A DNA stretch of 64,000 bases from Amoebidium appalachense (taxonomy: Eukaryota; Ichthyosporea): assembly GCA_963693365.1 (NCBI GenBank), contig CAVNZM010000001.1:6572001-6636000 (forward strand), read 5' to 3'. The notes under the pieces are model-generated. The model was not told the DNA's origin, made no database searches, and saw only the letters and a list, made by a program, of their open reading frames with translations. A program made the position numbers and the translations under genes. Shown here in pieces: positions 38,649-64,000 of the stretch; position 1 is the stretch's first letter; the number at the start of each line of letters is the position of its first letter.

Positions 38649-38750
38649 CCCTATATAATGCAATGCTCTGTATGTGTGGTTTGCAATCTGCATTGTCTTG
38701 CCCAATGTGAATATGTACTTCTTACTTTATCGCGCAGTCAAACCTCCCCC
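38649..38750 (-). repeat. Dispersed G-run-bounded repeat, divergent copy R10
   Basis: tataatgcaatgctctgtat ... tacttcttacttt ... gcgcagtcaaacc, then a C run. It aligns with the tattatgcatactctttatg ... tacttcgtactttttgacgc segment of R1, with many substitutions. It is the only intergenic and the most diverged copy seen. Confidence 0.55.
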
Positions 38751-38756
38751 CCCCCC

Positions 38757-38787
<31 letters not shown>

Positions 38788-38938
38788 ACACACACACTCA
38801 CCAAACACACACACTAGAGAAAAAAGGGTTGTGTTGGGCGCTGGCACTTATATTACATTTTTTTTTTTCTTAGGCCGCAAATTCAACGTGATACTATAGA
38901 CAAGCCCAATTTGTTAACACACCTCTCCACCACACTAT

Positions 38939-39045
38939 CATAAAACTTCATGCACACTTCACGATTATTGACATCATAAAACTTCATGCACACTTCACGA
39001 TTATTGACATCCTAAAACTTCATGCACACTTCACGATTATTGACA
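38939..39045. repeat. Tandem repeat, 36-bp unit, three copies
   Basis: Units begin at 38939, 38975 and 39011, each containing aaaacttcatgcacacttca and cgattattgaca. The third differs in its first bases (cct for cat). Near-identity implies recent amplification. Confidence 0.9.
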
Positions 39046-39204
39046 AGTTCTCAACAGGTGCGGTTGATCATATGCCCACCGTTTTGTGCACTTTGTTCTC
39101 GCAGACGTCTCACCGCATCATGGGATCCTCCCACCTCGCGCTCTCACTGAAACGAATCCCTTCCCTGAATGTGCAACCTTCTCACTCTTTGACACATGTC
39201 ATCC

Positions 39205-39235
<31 letters not shown>

Positions 39236-39985
39236 TTTTTTTTTTTTTTTTGAAAGGAAGAGATGAGTGTCAAGTACACCACTCTGGTAATACATTAGAA
39301 GGGCTGGCCGGTTCGTTGAATAGCATTTTAGGTCACATTAGGCAAGGACTCCCGAGACTGAACGTTCACGTGCACTCTGTTAATACTCTCCATGGGGAAT
39401 AGGTTTCCTTCTTTCTTTCTTTCTCCCTCTGGGTCTCTTCCCCTCCCCCCCCCCCCCCCGGAACACCCCAACACCCCACCCGGCCGCCACCCCAACCCAC
39501 CGCTTTCCTTCCTCCTCTGCCTCATCCCCTCCAAAGCCCAAAAAGCAACCTATTATCAATTGATTCGTACCCCACACACAACATATAACAGGGGTTTGTA
39601 CAACAATGTTAACACGTAATTTTGGCTTTAATACGCCCTTAACAGGGCATTTGTTGTGCCTGTCCGGCACCGAAAGTTTCGCTCCTTTGATTACACTTTA
39701 TAGGTTGCGGACCCGTGACTGTCTTATAAATAAACACACCATGCCCATATTTGGCAATATGTTTTACACTGTAGAATTTTTGATTTCATCTTCATCACCT
39801 TAATCACACTCACACAGTTGGTCACACGATGCACCGTAGCATTCAAATACATATCGGTTAGGATTATCATAAGGATTCTTAGCGAGGACTATACCACATA
39901 CAATCATACACCGTTGTGCACGTGCATATTTGCATGTGTGCACTTTTGTTGCATTCGTGTGCAGAGATGACAGATGAATACGTGC

Positions 39986-40023
<38 letters not shown>

Positions 40024-40029
40024 ACACCA

Positions 40030-40065
<36 letters not shown>

Positions 40066-40427
40066 CCCCACCACCACCAACAAATGCGGGGCGTTACACC
40101 TAGCCCCCGTTGATCCCCCTAAACCACCATCCTCGAATCTTTTCGATCCAAGCATACATTCATTCTCAACAGCATTTCACACCAAACGAACATAGGGTGG
40201 GTGTGGGGAGAATGGGTAACAAAAGGTGGGGGAGGAGGATGCGGTTATGTAAAAGAGGGAGGAGGGACGGGGGGAGGGGAGGAGAGAAAGAGAGGGAGAA
40301 AGAAAGAGAGGGAGAGAGAACCTTAAATTTTCTGGAAATGTAAAAACACATTCGAATGGAAGCGAACAACAGATGGGTCACGTGGCCCCAAGCATCACCA
40401 ACAAGCCAACGATCAGGGGGATGGATG

Positions 40428-57469
<17,042 letters not shown>

Positions 57470-57623
57470 TCTCTCTTCACGTATGTATAAGCTGAGGCTA
57501 TCTATATGTGCCTATATAAACTAAAAAACGTGACTGAAAAGGTGATTTTAACTGTTGCTTATGACTGGTTGTCACTTACCACTATGTATGCTCCTAGTGT
57601 TGACCCAGACGTACACTTGTTTG

Positions 57624-57662
<39 letters not shown>

Positions 57663-57854
57663 GGCTGCAGGCGCATAGCTAACCACACATCAAACCGTGT
57701 ACTCCCAAGCTAGACCACTGAAACGTTTGTCTGTTAGATTATACAGTTACAGTGCAGGGCTCAACTTAAAAAGTGAAGGGGCCGGCTGGCAGGCAGTGTG
57801 CCCGCCCGGCACAAAAAGTCACATGCATGTAAAAAAAAGCGCGGGAACTTTGAG

Positions 57855-57988
57855 CCAATCAAAAGCCGATGACGTCATCGTGAATATTAAATTTTTCCCT
57901 CGACCGCCGGCCCCGCGAGCACTGTACCGTGTGCATATTGCACCCTCGACCGCCGGCCCCGCGAGTACTGTACCGTGTACATATTGCA
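57855..57988. promoter_or_regulatory. Putative DNAJC21 upstream region: CCAAT, CRE palindrome and 46-bp tandem repeat
   Basis: CCAAT at 57855-57859, the palindrome tgacgtca at 57870-57877 (CRE/ATF site) and two tandem copies of a GC-rich 46-bp unit (57897-57942 and 57943-57988, containing cgaccgccggccccgcgag) lie about 390-520 bp upstream of the DNAJC21 ATG. An A run (57628-57658) separates them from the gene. No TATA box is clear. They could equally serve a + strand transcript. Confidence 0.4.
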
Positions 57989-58603
57989 TTAGGACAGTAT
58001 CATATCATACAGCTACTACCTCACGTTTACGGCCTACGTGTTTTCCGGGCCTCGTGACCATGGATATAGGGCCCCTAGCTGCATATATATGCATGACAAT
58101 GCATAATAACCTCGTGCTCATTAATCATTGGCAAACATATATCGCGATATCGATATCGATGATCATCATCATGCATGCCGCTGGGTAATTACTTGTCAGG
58201 AGCATATGCCGCATCCACCGGGGTGGACATGTGCTCTCGCATACACAGGTGACGTACACATCTCAATTGAAACTCTTATGATGTCCTTGTCGGAGATGCG
58301 GCTCATAATTATCGACGCGGCACCCGTGGTTGTACATGTGCACGGACGTGTGCGGATCCGGACATACGGGTACACAGCCATGTTGGCCTCATATTATCAT
58401 GTACATATGATTATGCGAGTGCCTGCGTGCGTGCTGTGGACTTTGTGCAGCTGATATCAGCAACGCAGCGGGATAGTATGCTTCATATGACCGCAAAGCG
58501 CACGGGTGCTTGCGCGGGCAAGGTGAGGCCCGCACGGAGATTTCCATTCTTTCCATGTCCAGACGCGGCCTTGGCACCATTTAGCTCCAAAGAGCAAAAT
58601 GAG

Positions 58604-58636
58604 CCAATCAGAATCAGAGCCGCCTTGATAGCCAAT
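58604..58636 (+). promoter_or_regulatory. Two CCAAT boxes upstream of a short frame
   Basis: CCAAT at 58604-58608 (gagccaatcag) and 58632-58636 (tagccaatagc), 28 bp apart, about 100-130 bp before the ATG at 58737. gagccaatca also occurs at 57852, suggesting a shared regulatory motif. Confidence 0.4.
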
Positions 58637-58736
58637 AGCAGCGCGGCAACTTGCTATGTAGGTTTAAGTGTAGATGTCCACCGATTGTGGCACCGAATCT
58701 AATTAGCCGCACGTGAGCTGTTGATGTGGCATAAAG

Positions 58737-58997
58737 ATGGCTCGCGAGCAACATGGTGCATCAAGGCATATCAGGCTCAATAGCAGGTCATTTAGTTATA
58801 GATGGGTTCTTTCTATAAGCTTTTGTTTGCTGAACGCGAGCTCTTTTGATTTATTGCGACCTAAAGTGGATATCCCACAGCGTGTGCTGCACGGTGTGCA
58901 GCAGCAAGGTGTATGTTCTGAGAGCTGCATTCCTGCGGGTGCGGATTTTACCAACCAGGTTTATTATTTTTCGACCTGCAAATTCGATCCAATTTAA
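58737..58997 (+). CDS. Hypothetical 86-aa protein, possible first exon
   Basis: ATG 58737 to TAA 58995-58997, 86 aa. I do not recognise it. Residues about 27-43 (YRWVLSISFCLLNASSF) are hydrophobic after a basic N-terminus, suggesting a signal sequence or anchor, and the C-terminal part has four Cys or so (GVCSESC, FSTCKF). Two CCAAT boxes lie just upstream. A donor-like cag/gtttat follows ADFTNQ (intron from 58960). The acceptor-like gaacag at 59442 would join it in phase to the frame that contains the next gene, so the two may be exons of a single gene. Coding status is uncertain. Confidence 0.35.
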   Translation: MAREQHGASRHIRLNSRSFSYRWVLSISFCLLNASSFDLLRPKVDIPQRVLHGVQQQGVCSESCIPAGADFTNQVYYFSTCKFDPI

Positions 58998-59460
58998 TCC
59001 AATCGAAAAAGGTATATATAAAACAGTGAACCATATCAGTCTCTTGTATCACGAGTACAAAGCACCGCGCACGCTAATTCGTTTATCCTCCATGTACCAT
59101 GAGTATAAATATCTTTTACTGGGCCGCAACAGGTATGAAGTCAATGTACTGTAGGTGATGATATACCGTTTTCCCCTTTGACAATACGTATACAGCAAAG
59201 TTTGGGCTGTAGCACACACGTAGAATAGAATTATAGCGTTACAGTACAATCGTTTAAATCCCCTTGGCTTAAGAACTCTGCAAGCATCAGGTTTAGAAAC
59301 TGCAACCACGTGCATTTGCACCGGTCACCGTGATAGAAAGCAAGTCACCGGTACCGTTCTAGACCTGCACAAACACATGCAAAGTGATCACACACTGTTG
59401 CGACATCTTATTACTTTATTTCCTCGTTTCTCGTGAACAGGCGAAGAAAGCCCAGAGAAA

Positions 59461-59916
59461 ATGACTGAAGTTGCAAACGCACTTATAGCTGGGGTTGCCT
59501 CGCCACGCGAAACGCGCAGAGTTTCGTTTTGCGCTCAAATGACCGTCGGTGAAGTATGGGGAAAGAAAGAAGGGAACAGAAAGGCGTGGCGGAAGCGCGA
59601 CATGTCTAAAAAAGCAATAAAGCAACTGGAGGAATTGAACAGAGAACTGTTTCCACACGGGCGCCTTTATGGCGATGTAAACTGCTACGACGAAGAGTTT
59701 TTGGTTGACAAACCTTCAGATTCCTCTCTTGATTCTAACGAGAGTATTGAGGTTGCATTCAGAAAGCGACACAACAGTCTACCGGGAGTGGTAACTGGAA
59801 TTGCGAGTCTAGCAACTGACCGCCGCCTGTCTGTCCCTACGGTTAAAGTCCCGATGCTTCCGTCTCCACTCACAACGCACGCGCACAGTGATAACGAAGA
59901 TCGGTCGGACTCATGA
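59461..59916 (+). CDS. Hypothetical 151-aa protein with RVxF and RRxS motifs
   Basis: ATG 59461 to TGA 59914-59916. No family recognised. The N-terminal part contains RRVSF (residues about 19-23), which matches both the PP1-docking RVxF motif and an RRxS kinase site, and RRLSV follows at about 122-126. The middle is basic and probably helical (WRKRDMSKKAIKQLEELN), followed by an acidic patch (YDEEFLVDKP) and a Ser-rich stretch; the tail ends in acidic SDNEDRSDS. Sequence is of normal complexity without repeats, unlike spurious frames here. An AG at 59442 and an open frame upstream of the ATG leave open that it is a downstream exon (see the frame at 58737). Confidence 0.5.
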   Translation: MTEVANALIAGVASPRETRRVSFCAQMTVGEVWGKKEGNRKAWRKRDMSKKAIKQLEELNRELFPHGRLYGDVNCYDEEFLVDKPSDSSLDSNESIEVAFRKRHNSLPGVVTGIASLATDRRLSVPTVKVPMLPSPLTTHAHSDNEDRSDS

Positions 59917-60834
59917 TCATAAGGCTGCCAGTTGCCCATGGATGTGCGTATAGTACATCATATTCAAGGCACGTAACTTTTAGAATCTAAACATTCTGCT
60001 TGTATCTTTTTGCAAGCTCTTCTGTCTTTCGCATTAAGAATTCCGTGGATGTAGCCATGTTAGAGGTTTGAAAATGCTAGCACCCAAATGACTTGGGAAG
60101 AGGCGTTTCGAATGTGGAGTTTCAAACCAGGCCTTAGGCTAGTAATTCACTCGGCCCCGGAGGCATGTAATACGAAATAAGGGGTAGTGGAGAGATAAGT
60201 GTGGTAGTGACGGTGATGTCGGGGAGTGGGTGCCGGAGAAGAGAGGGGTTGAACAAAAGACCGTTAACATAGTGTTTGATCAAGTGGCCCTCCTTTACCT
60301 TTGAAAACAGCAGCATGCATCATGGCGGAAATTTTAACTTGTACGGTCACTCTCAATGCCCTGCATCTAGCACCAACGGTTCAGTTTCATCCCGACTATA
60401 GCACCCACGACATGTATCTTTGAACACTCGTATCTTGAAAGTTGGAGAGCCCGAGGCAAATCTTCATTATTTTTATGATTTTTCGACTTCAAGTGAGTTG
60501 AAGTCATATGCACCTGGTTGCATAATTAATAGGCAGGGTCAACTCATTTAAAAATGAGTGGCACATGGTTTTACATGTCCCCAAATCTCTCAACATCACC
60601 CCTTTCCACTCCACTCCCTCCAGTTTTTCTCCCTCTACTGTGTGCTTGCTGCCACCGTCCACTCCAAAAAGGCTCTGTATCTCCTCACTGCACCACTGAG
60701 CATCACCCTTTCACCACCCTCCTCAGGCTTGGCCGAAAAGGTTTCAATAAAAACTCTCGATCGAACAGTAAGCCTAGTCGATAGCCCCCTTAGTAATGCT
60801 TAGCCTATACAGGGTTGAATTTTTCCCATGCCCC

Positions 60835-60866
<32 letters not shown>

Positions 60867-62181
60867 ACCCCCTTTTCCCCCCTTGCCCGAGCCGATGCCC
60901 TGATATAAACTTTAAGCCTGAAACCTGGGAGTAGACGGGTAACGATTGGTTGTTAAGCCGGGGGCACGTCCACTGTCAATGCATTTAAGATGCTTGGTAG
61001 CGAGAGCATATGAACAGGGGCATTATGAGCTGAGGTTGTTTCATAGGTGTAGCAACAAGAAGGGGTGACTGGTGCCACGTGGCAGTGATCATTAGGTGGG
61101 TGGGGATTTGGGGGCCGGGGGGGGGGGGTGGGGAGAGGGGGGAGAGGGGGGGGGGGGGGGGGGGGGGGGGGATTCTGGGTGACGCGGTCCGGAAAGCAGT
61201 TAGGCCATAGAAGTATGGGAAAGCCGTGGGAGGTGCCCTCATAAAAACAGCCAGGTACAGTAACGGTTGAAGGAGAGCTGTAGGAAGAACCTTTGAAGCA
61301 TTGACTGTGGTACCGCTGCAAGACTTGTGGTCACTTTTTTTGCTTTGCTATTGATGTCCGTTGCCATTTCTTTCCATATCTTTCAAAATGTGGACAGCCG
61401 GTGGGGAGGGGGGTGGGGGGGGTGGGGGGCGGGGGTGGGGGGGACGGGGAGGATGGGAAGAAGACTTTCGGCCAAACACTGGATAAATGGGGCTCCTCTT
61501 AACAGCACTTGTAAGGTGATGAGGAACTATCTTTCCCTCTTTCTCTTTTGGGTTTGGGAGATGCGAAGAAGGAAAAAAGTGGCCTTGCTTTTGACTCGTT
61601 AGAATCCGAACGAAAAATGATCAATTATTTCTCTCTCCTTCGGCTGTGGGGAGAATCATGGGGAAAATAGGATTCGTTCGCTCTGGGAGCTAGAGCCAAA
61701 CAAAAGAACAGACGATCTTCTACAGCTCGTCAAAGCACAGCAAAACAGACTTCTTTCCTCCTCTAAGATTTCGGCCTTTAGGTGAAACGAAGGAAGGAAG
61801 CCTTTGTCCCTTAGCCTTAGCTCATGCAAGCCGGTCGCGGAGAGCATTGTCCCCCACCTCGTTAGGCAAACGATACCGGAGAAACAATAGTCCCTCTCTC
61901 AGCTCGAGCTAAATTCCAAACAAGACTCTTCGAAAGACATCCGTCCACCCCAGCCGACCGAGGAGCCACCCGTCTACAACGCTAGCTGTAGACTGTTGGA
62001 TCCAGCTCTTTCGATCCAGGCTGGCCATGGTAGCATACGTATTAGCCATAGATAATTACGTCATAGCATTTAGGTTAGACTAATTTTGGTTACGTAACCA
62101 CTTGCACACAAGTCTTCAAGCCGGGCCTTGAATTGTTTGCACACGGCCCATTCTGTTTGTGCTGCAAAGCCGAAGACGAGA
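59917..62181. other. Spacer upstream of the kinase-like gene
   Basis: Mostly unique sequence. A C run at 60837-60866 and G-rich runs at 61117-61170 and 61404-61450 are the only low-complexity blocks. No frame longer than about 120 codons lacks a homopolymer, and none is recognisable. Confidence 0.5.
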
Positions 62182-63687
62182 ATGGACAAGTTTAAAGCAC
62201 CGACTCTAGAGGTGAAATGGGACCTGAAGCTAGTGGCCACCCCTGAGAAAAGCGGGGCTACAGGGCAGATTGATGTTGTAGAGGCTGCGGGTGAAGTTAG
62301 GAAGAAGTGGGCGCTGAAAAGAGCGCAAGGAGACAGAAAAAAGCTGCATGTTCCAAAAGGGAGGCCCCCTCGTCGTTTCTGTTCCAGGAGTACGGGCACT
62401 CGCACTTCATTCGGCCTCATCATAACCTGATACTTTCGGAGGGCGTTGTTACCGTCTTTGACAAGGAGCTGGGCGGCGCGCCCTATAAGGTGAGCACATG
62501 AATGCGCCGTGGCTCTCGCTCTCAAGCAACATCAACCTACAAACATTTAGCCTACCCAAAGTAGCCCTGATTTCTTCATCGCTTGTACACGGGTTTGCAC
62601 CTCACGTGCCAGAAAGATCATGCTGCATACAACAATTGTCCTTTCCACAGACACACACCCATAGTAATGCGTACAAACACACAAATAGGCAAACACAAAA
62701 ATAAACAACAACACACACGCGCACCACGCACACATACTCCCGCGCCTGGAAAACCAATTGACACTCAACCACACACACGCAGGCGCTGTTGCAGCCGTTC
62801 TTTGATGGCATCCCCATCGACGAGTATCTGAAACAACAGCATGAGAGCAAGGTGCGGCGCCATGGGATTCATCGTGATGTAGCGCGATTTCAGGTGGAGA
62901 GAGACATGTTTGAGCGTTTGCGGGAGGCAGCAAACGGGCTAGCACACGCTCACGATTGTGGCGCTGTGCACATGGATCTGAACAGGTCAAACATCCTTGT
63001 TGGGAGGGAGCTAGGGGATGGTCCATACATTGCAAAGGTGATAGACTTTGGTGAGGCTAAGGACGCTCGTCAGAACCAGCGCATCGAAGTGTAATGTAAC
63101 ACGAATTACGCCCACATGATGTCCCCTGAAGAGAAGCATGCGTGCCAAACGAAAACGGAAACGCTATTGGCGGGGTCTAAGTTTGACGTGTGGCGTTTTG
63201 GTTCCCTGCTGTTCACTCTCCTGGCGCAGTCGCGTCAAAATTCCACAGTGAGTTGCACCAACTATCACTTTCTTCCAAGCAGTGACCAACTGTGCGACGG
63301 AACACCTGACACGTTTGACAGATACTGTGCCTATCCGGACGACGTCCAAGAGACCATCAGTATTATCGAAACGCGCCTGAAATTGAAGCTCGAGCCTGAT
63401 GTCCGTGCGCTTTTTGCTGGTTGCCTGCAGACAGACCCCAGCAAACGCTTTACCATGGAGCAGGTCGAAATGTGCCTCAGGGAAATAGGCCACCGCTATT
63501 CCCAGCTTCCTCACGGTATTCTTGGCAATGGCGGAGATGTAGGTAAACTGCTGGCAAAAGCAGATGAGGCCACCTCGGGGTTGTTGAGTGCGTACGAGCA
63601 GTCGTTTGAAAAGGAGGTGAAACATGTGATTCAAGCTCTGAGAGATGCATATCTAGTGGCTGCTAATAAGCTGGCACCGTTTCTGAG
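62182..63687 (+). pseudogene. Protein-kinase-like gene with frameshift and in-frame stop, 3'-partial
   Basis: Exon 1 from ATG 62182 to 62489, exon 2 62783-63687; the donor aggtac at 63687/63688 points to more exons to the right. N-lobe: GATGQIDVV (Gly loop-like) and WALKRA (candidate VAIK Lys). The frame breaks in the A run 62337-62342; one extra base restores the frame carrying QEYGHSHFIRPHHNLIL and VVTVFDKEL. Exon 2 has VHMDLNRSNIL (catalytic loop, D and final N kept, R replaced by M and K by N), IDFGEA (DFG at 63044-63052), then TAA at 63092-63094. The same frame continues as NTNYAHMMSPEE (APE region), FDVWRFGSLLFTLL (D of subdomain IX) and DPSKRFTMEQV (R of subdomain XI). The stop falls inside the activation loop. 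It may be a pseudogene, an assembly error at two points, or use readthrough. The C-terminal 70 residues are helical and unidentified. Confidence 0.65.
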
Positions 63688-64000
63688 GTACGTTTTTTTG
63701 GTGTAGTGAAGGCAGAAGCTGGATACGGTGTTTGTAAACAGGGTTGTCTTAAGGCATAAGAGTTTGTTTGTCTGTCTCTCTGCGTGATAGGTTTCTTTCT
63801 GTAGATGTGCTTGTGTGTGCGCGCACTCGTGGACGTGTGTATGGTGTGTGCGTGCTTGTTTCCATGTCTTTCTCCTCCTTGCTCGTTCTGCCCAACCTAA
63901 CATATACCTCTCTCTATCTGTTTCTGTTGGTCCCCCCCCCCCCTTCCCCCCTCCCCCCTCCCCCCGCCTCCCCCGTTTCCTCAATCTCTACCCGTCCCTT
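63688..64000 (+). other. Intron at the right edge of the window
   Basis: It follows the donor gtacgttt of the kinase-like gene. GT-rich sequence (63810-63860) and C runs (63933-63973) resemble other introns in the window. No exon is visible before the edge. Confidence 0.5.

Larger units (their letters stand above)
38034..40427. other. Spacer between convergent beta-helix and DNAJC21 genes
   Basis: Contains the divergent R10 repeat fragment (38649-38750), C run and (CA)n (38743-38800), three 36-bp tandem units (38939-39045), C-run/T-run junctions (39206-39251), C-run/A-run junction (39988-40063) and a purine-rich patch (40255-40320). No gene recognised. Confidence 0.55.
57470..58736. other. 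Spacer between DNAJC21 and the 58.7-kb frame
   Basis: Apart from the A run (57628-57658) and the upstream elements just described, this is unique sequence with some alternating motifs (tatatatgcatg, atcgatatcgatgatc near 58141-58165). No coding sequence is supported. Confidence 0.5.

Overview
The window is nuclear DNA from an intron-rich eukaryote, probably a unicellular one. The lineage cannot be fixed from sequence alone. The evidence is three genes split by GT-AG introns into exons of about 35-600 bp, eukaryote-type protein families (ABCD4-type ABC transporter, DNAJC21/JJJ1 co-chaperone, T1/BTB protein, kinase-like protein), a Helitron relic, and no operon structure. The dominant visual feature is an extraordinary load of simple sequence: homopolymer C/G runs, (CA/GT)n, (CT/GA)n and shorter arrays. 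Most of it sits inside introns. Nearly all long open frames in these tracts (poly His-Thr, Cys-Val, Pro, Gly) are not genes.

Layout. 581-16079 (+): an ABCD4-like ABC half-transporter, 18 exons visible; its first exon lies left of the window. 18716-21861 (-): a 4-exon, membrane-anchored FkbM-family methyltransferase. 22-36.6 kb: gene-poor DNA holding two interleaved inverted repeats flanked by a 10-bp direct repeat, a purine tract of about 1.1 kb, an intronless T1/BTB gene (26133-26831, +), a pair of inverted termini around 1.6 kb, a palindromic foldback, and a decayed Helitron N-terminal region (33099-34834, -). 36666-38033 (+): an intronless secreted right-handed beta-helix protein. 40428-57469 (-): a complete 16-exon DNAJC21/JJJ1 gene encoding 527 aa. 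58737-59916 (+): two short intronless frames of unknown function. 62182 to the right edge (+): a kinase-like gene carrying a frameshift and an in-frame stop in its activation loop.

The most unusual signal is the strand-specific architecture of the introns. In about 28 of 35 introns that I could place, the first homopolymer after the 5' splice site is a run of C on the sense strand. This holds for the + gene and for the - genes. Several 3' splice sites are simply the end of a (CA)n array. A dispersed repeat family (10 copies or fragments) is bounded by G runs, is repeatedly truncated at its own internal G run, and is always antisense to the host gene when intronic.

The genes are individually housekeeping-like (lysosomal/peroxisomal transport, cytosolic ribosome biogenesis) or secretory/regulatory, and nothing suggests they act in one pathway. 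Splice junctions were derived by eye from phase-compatible GT-AG pairs and family conservation; no transcript evidence was available.
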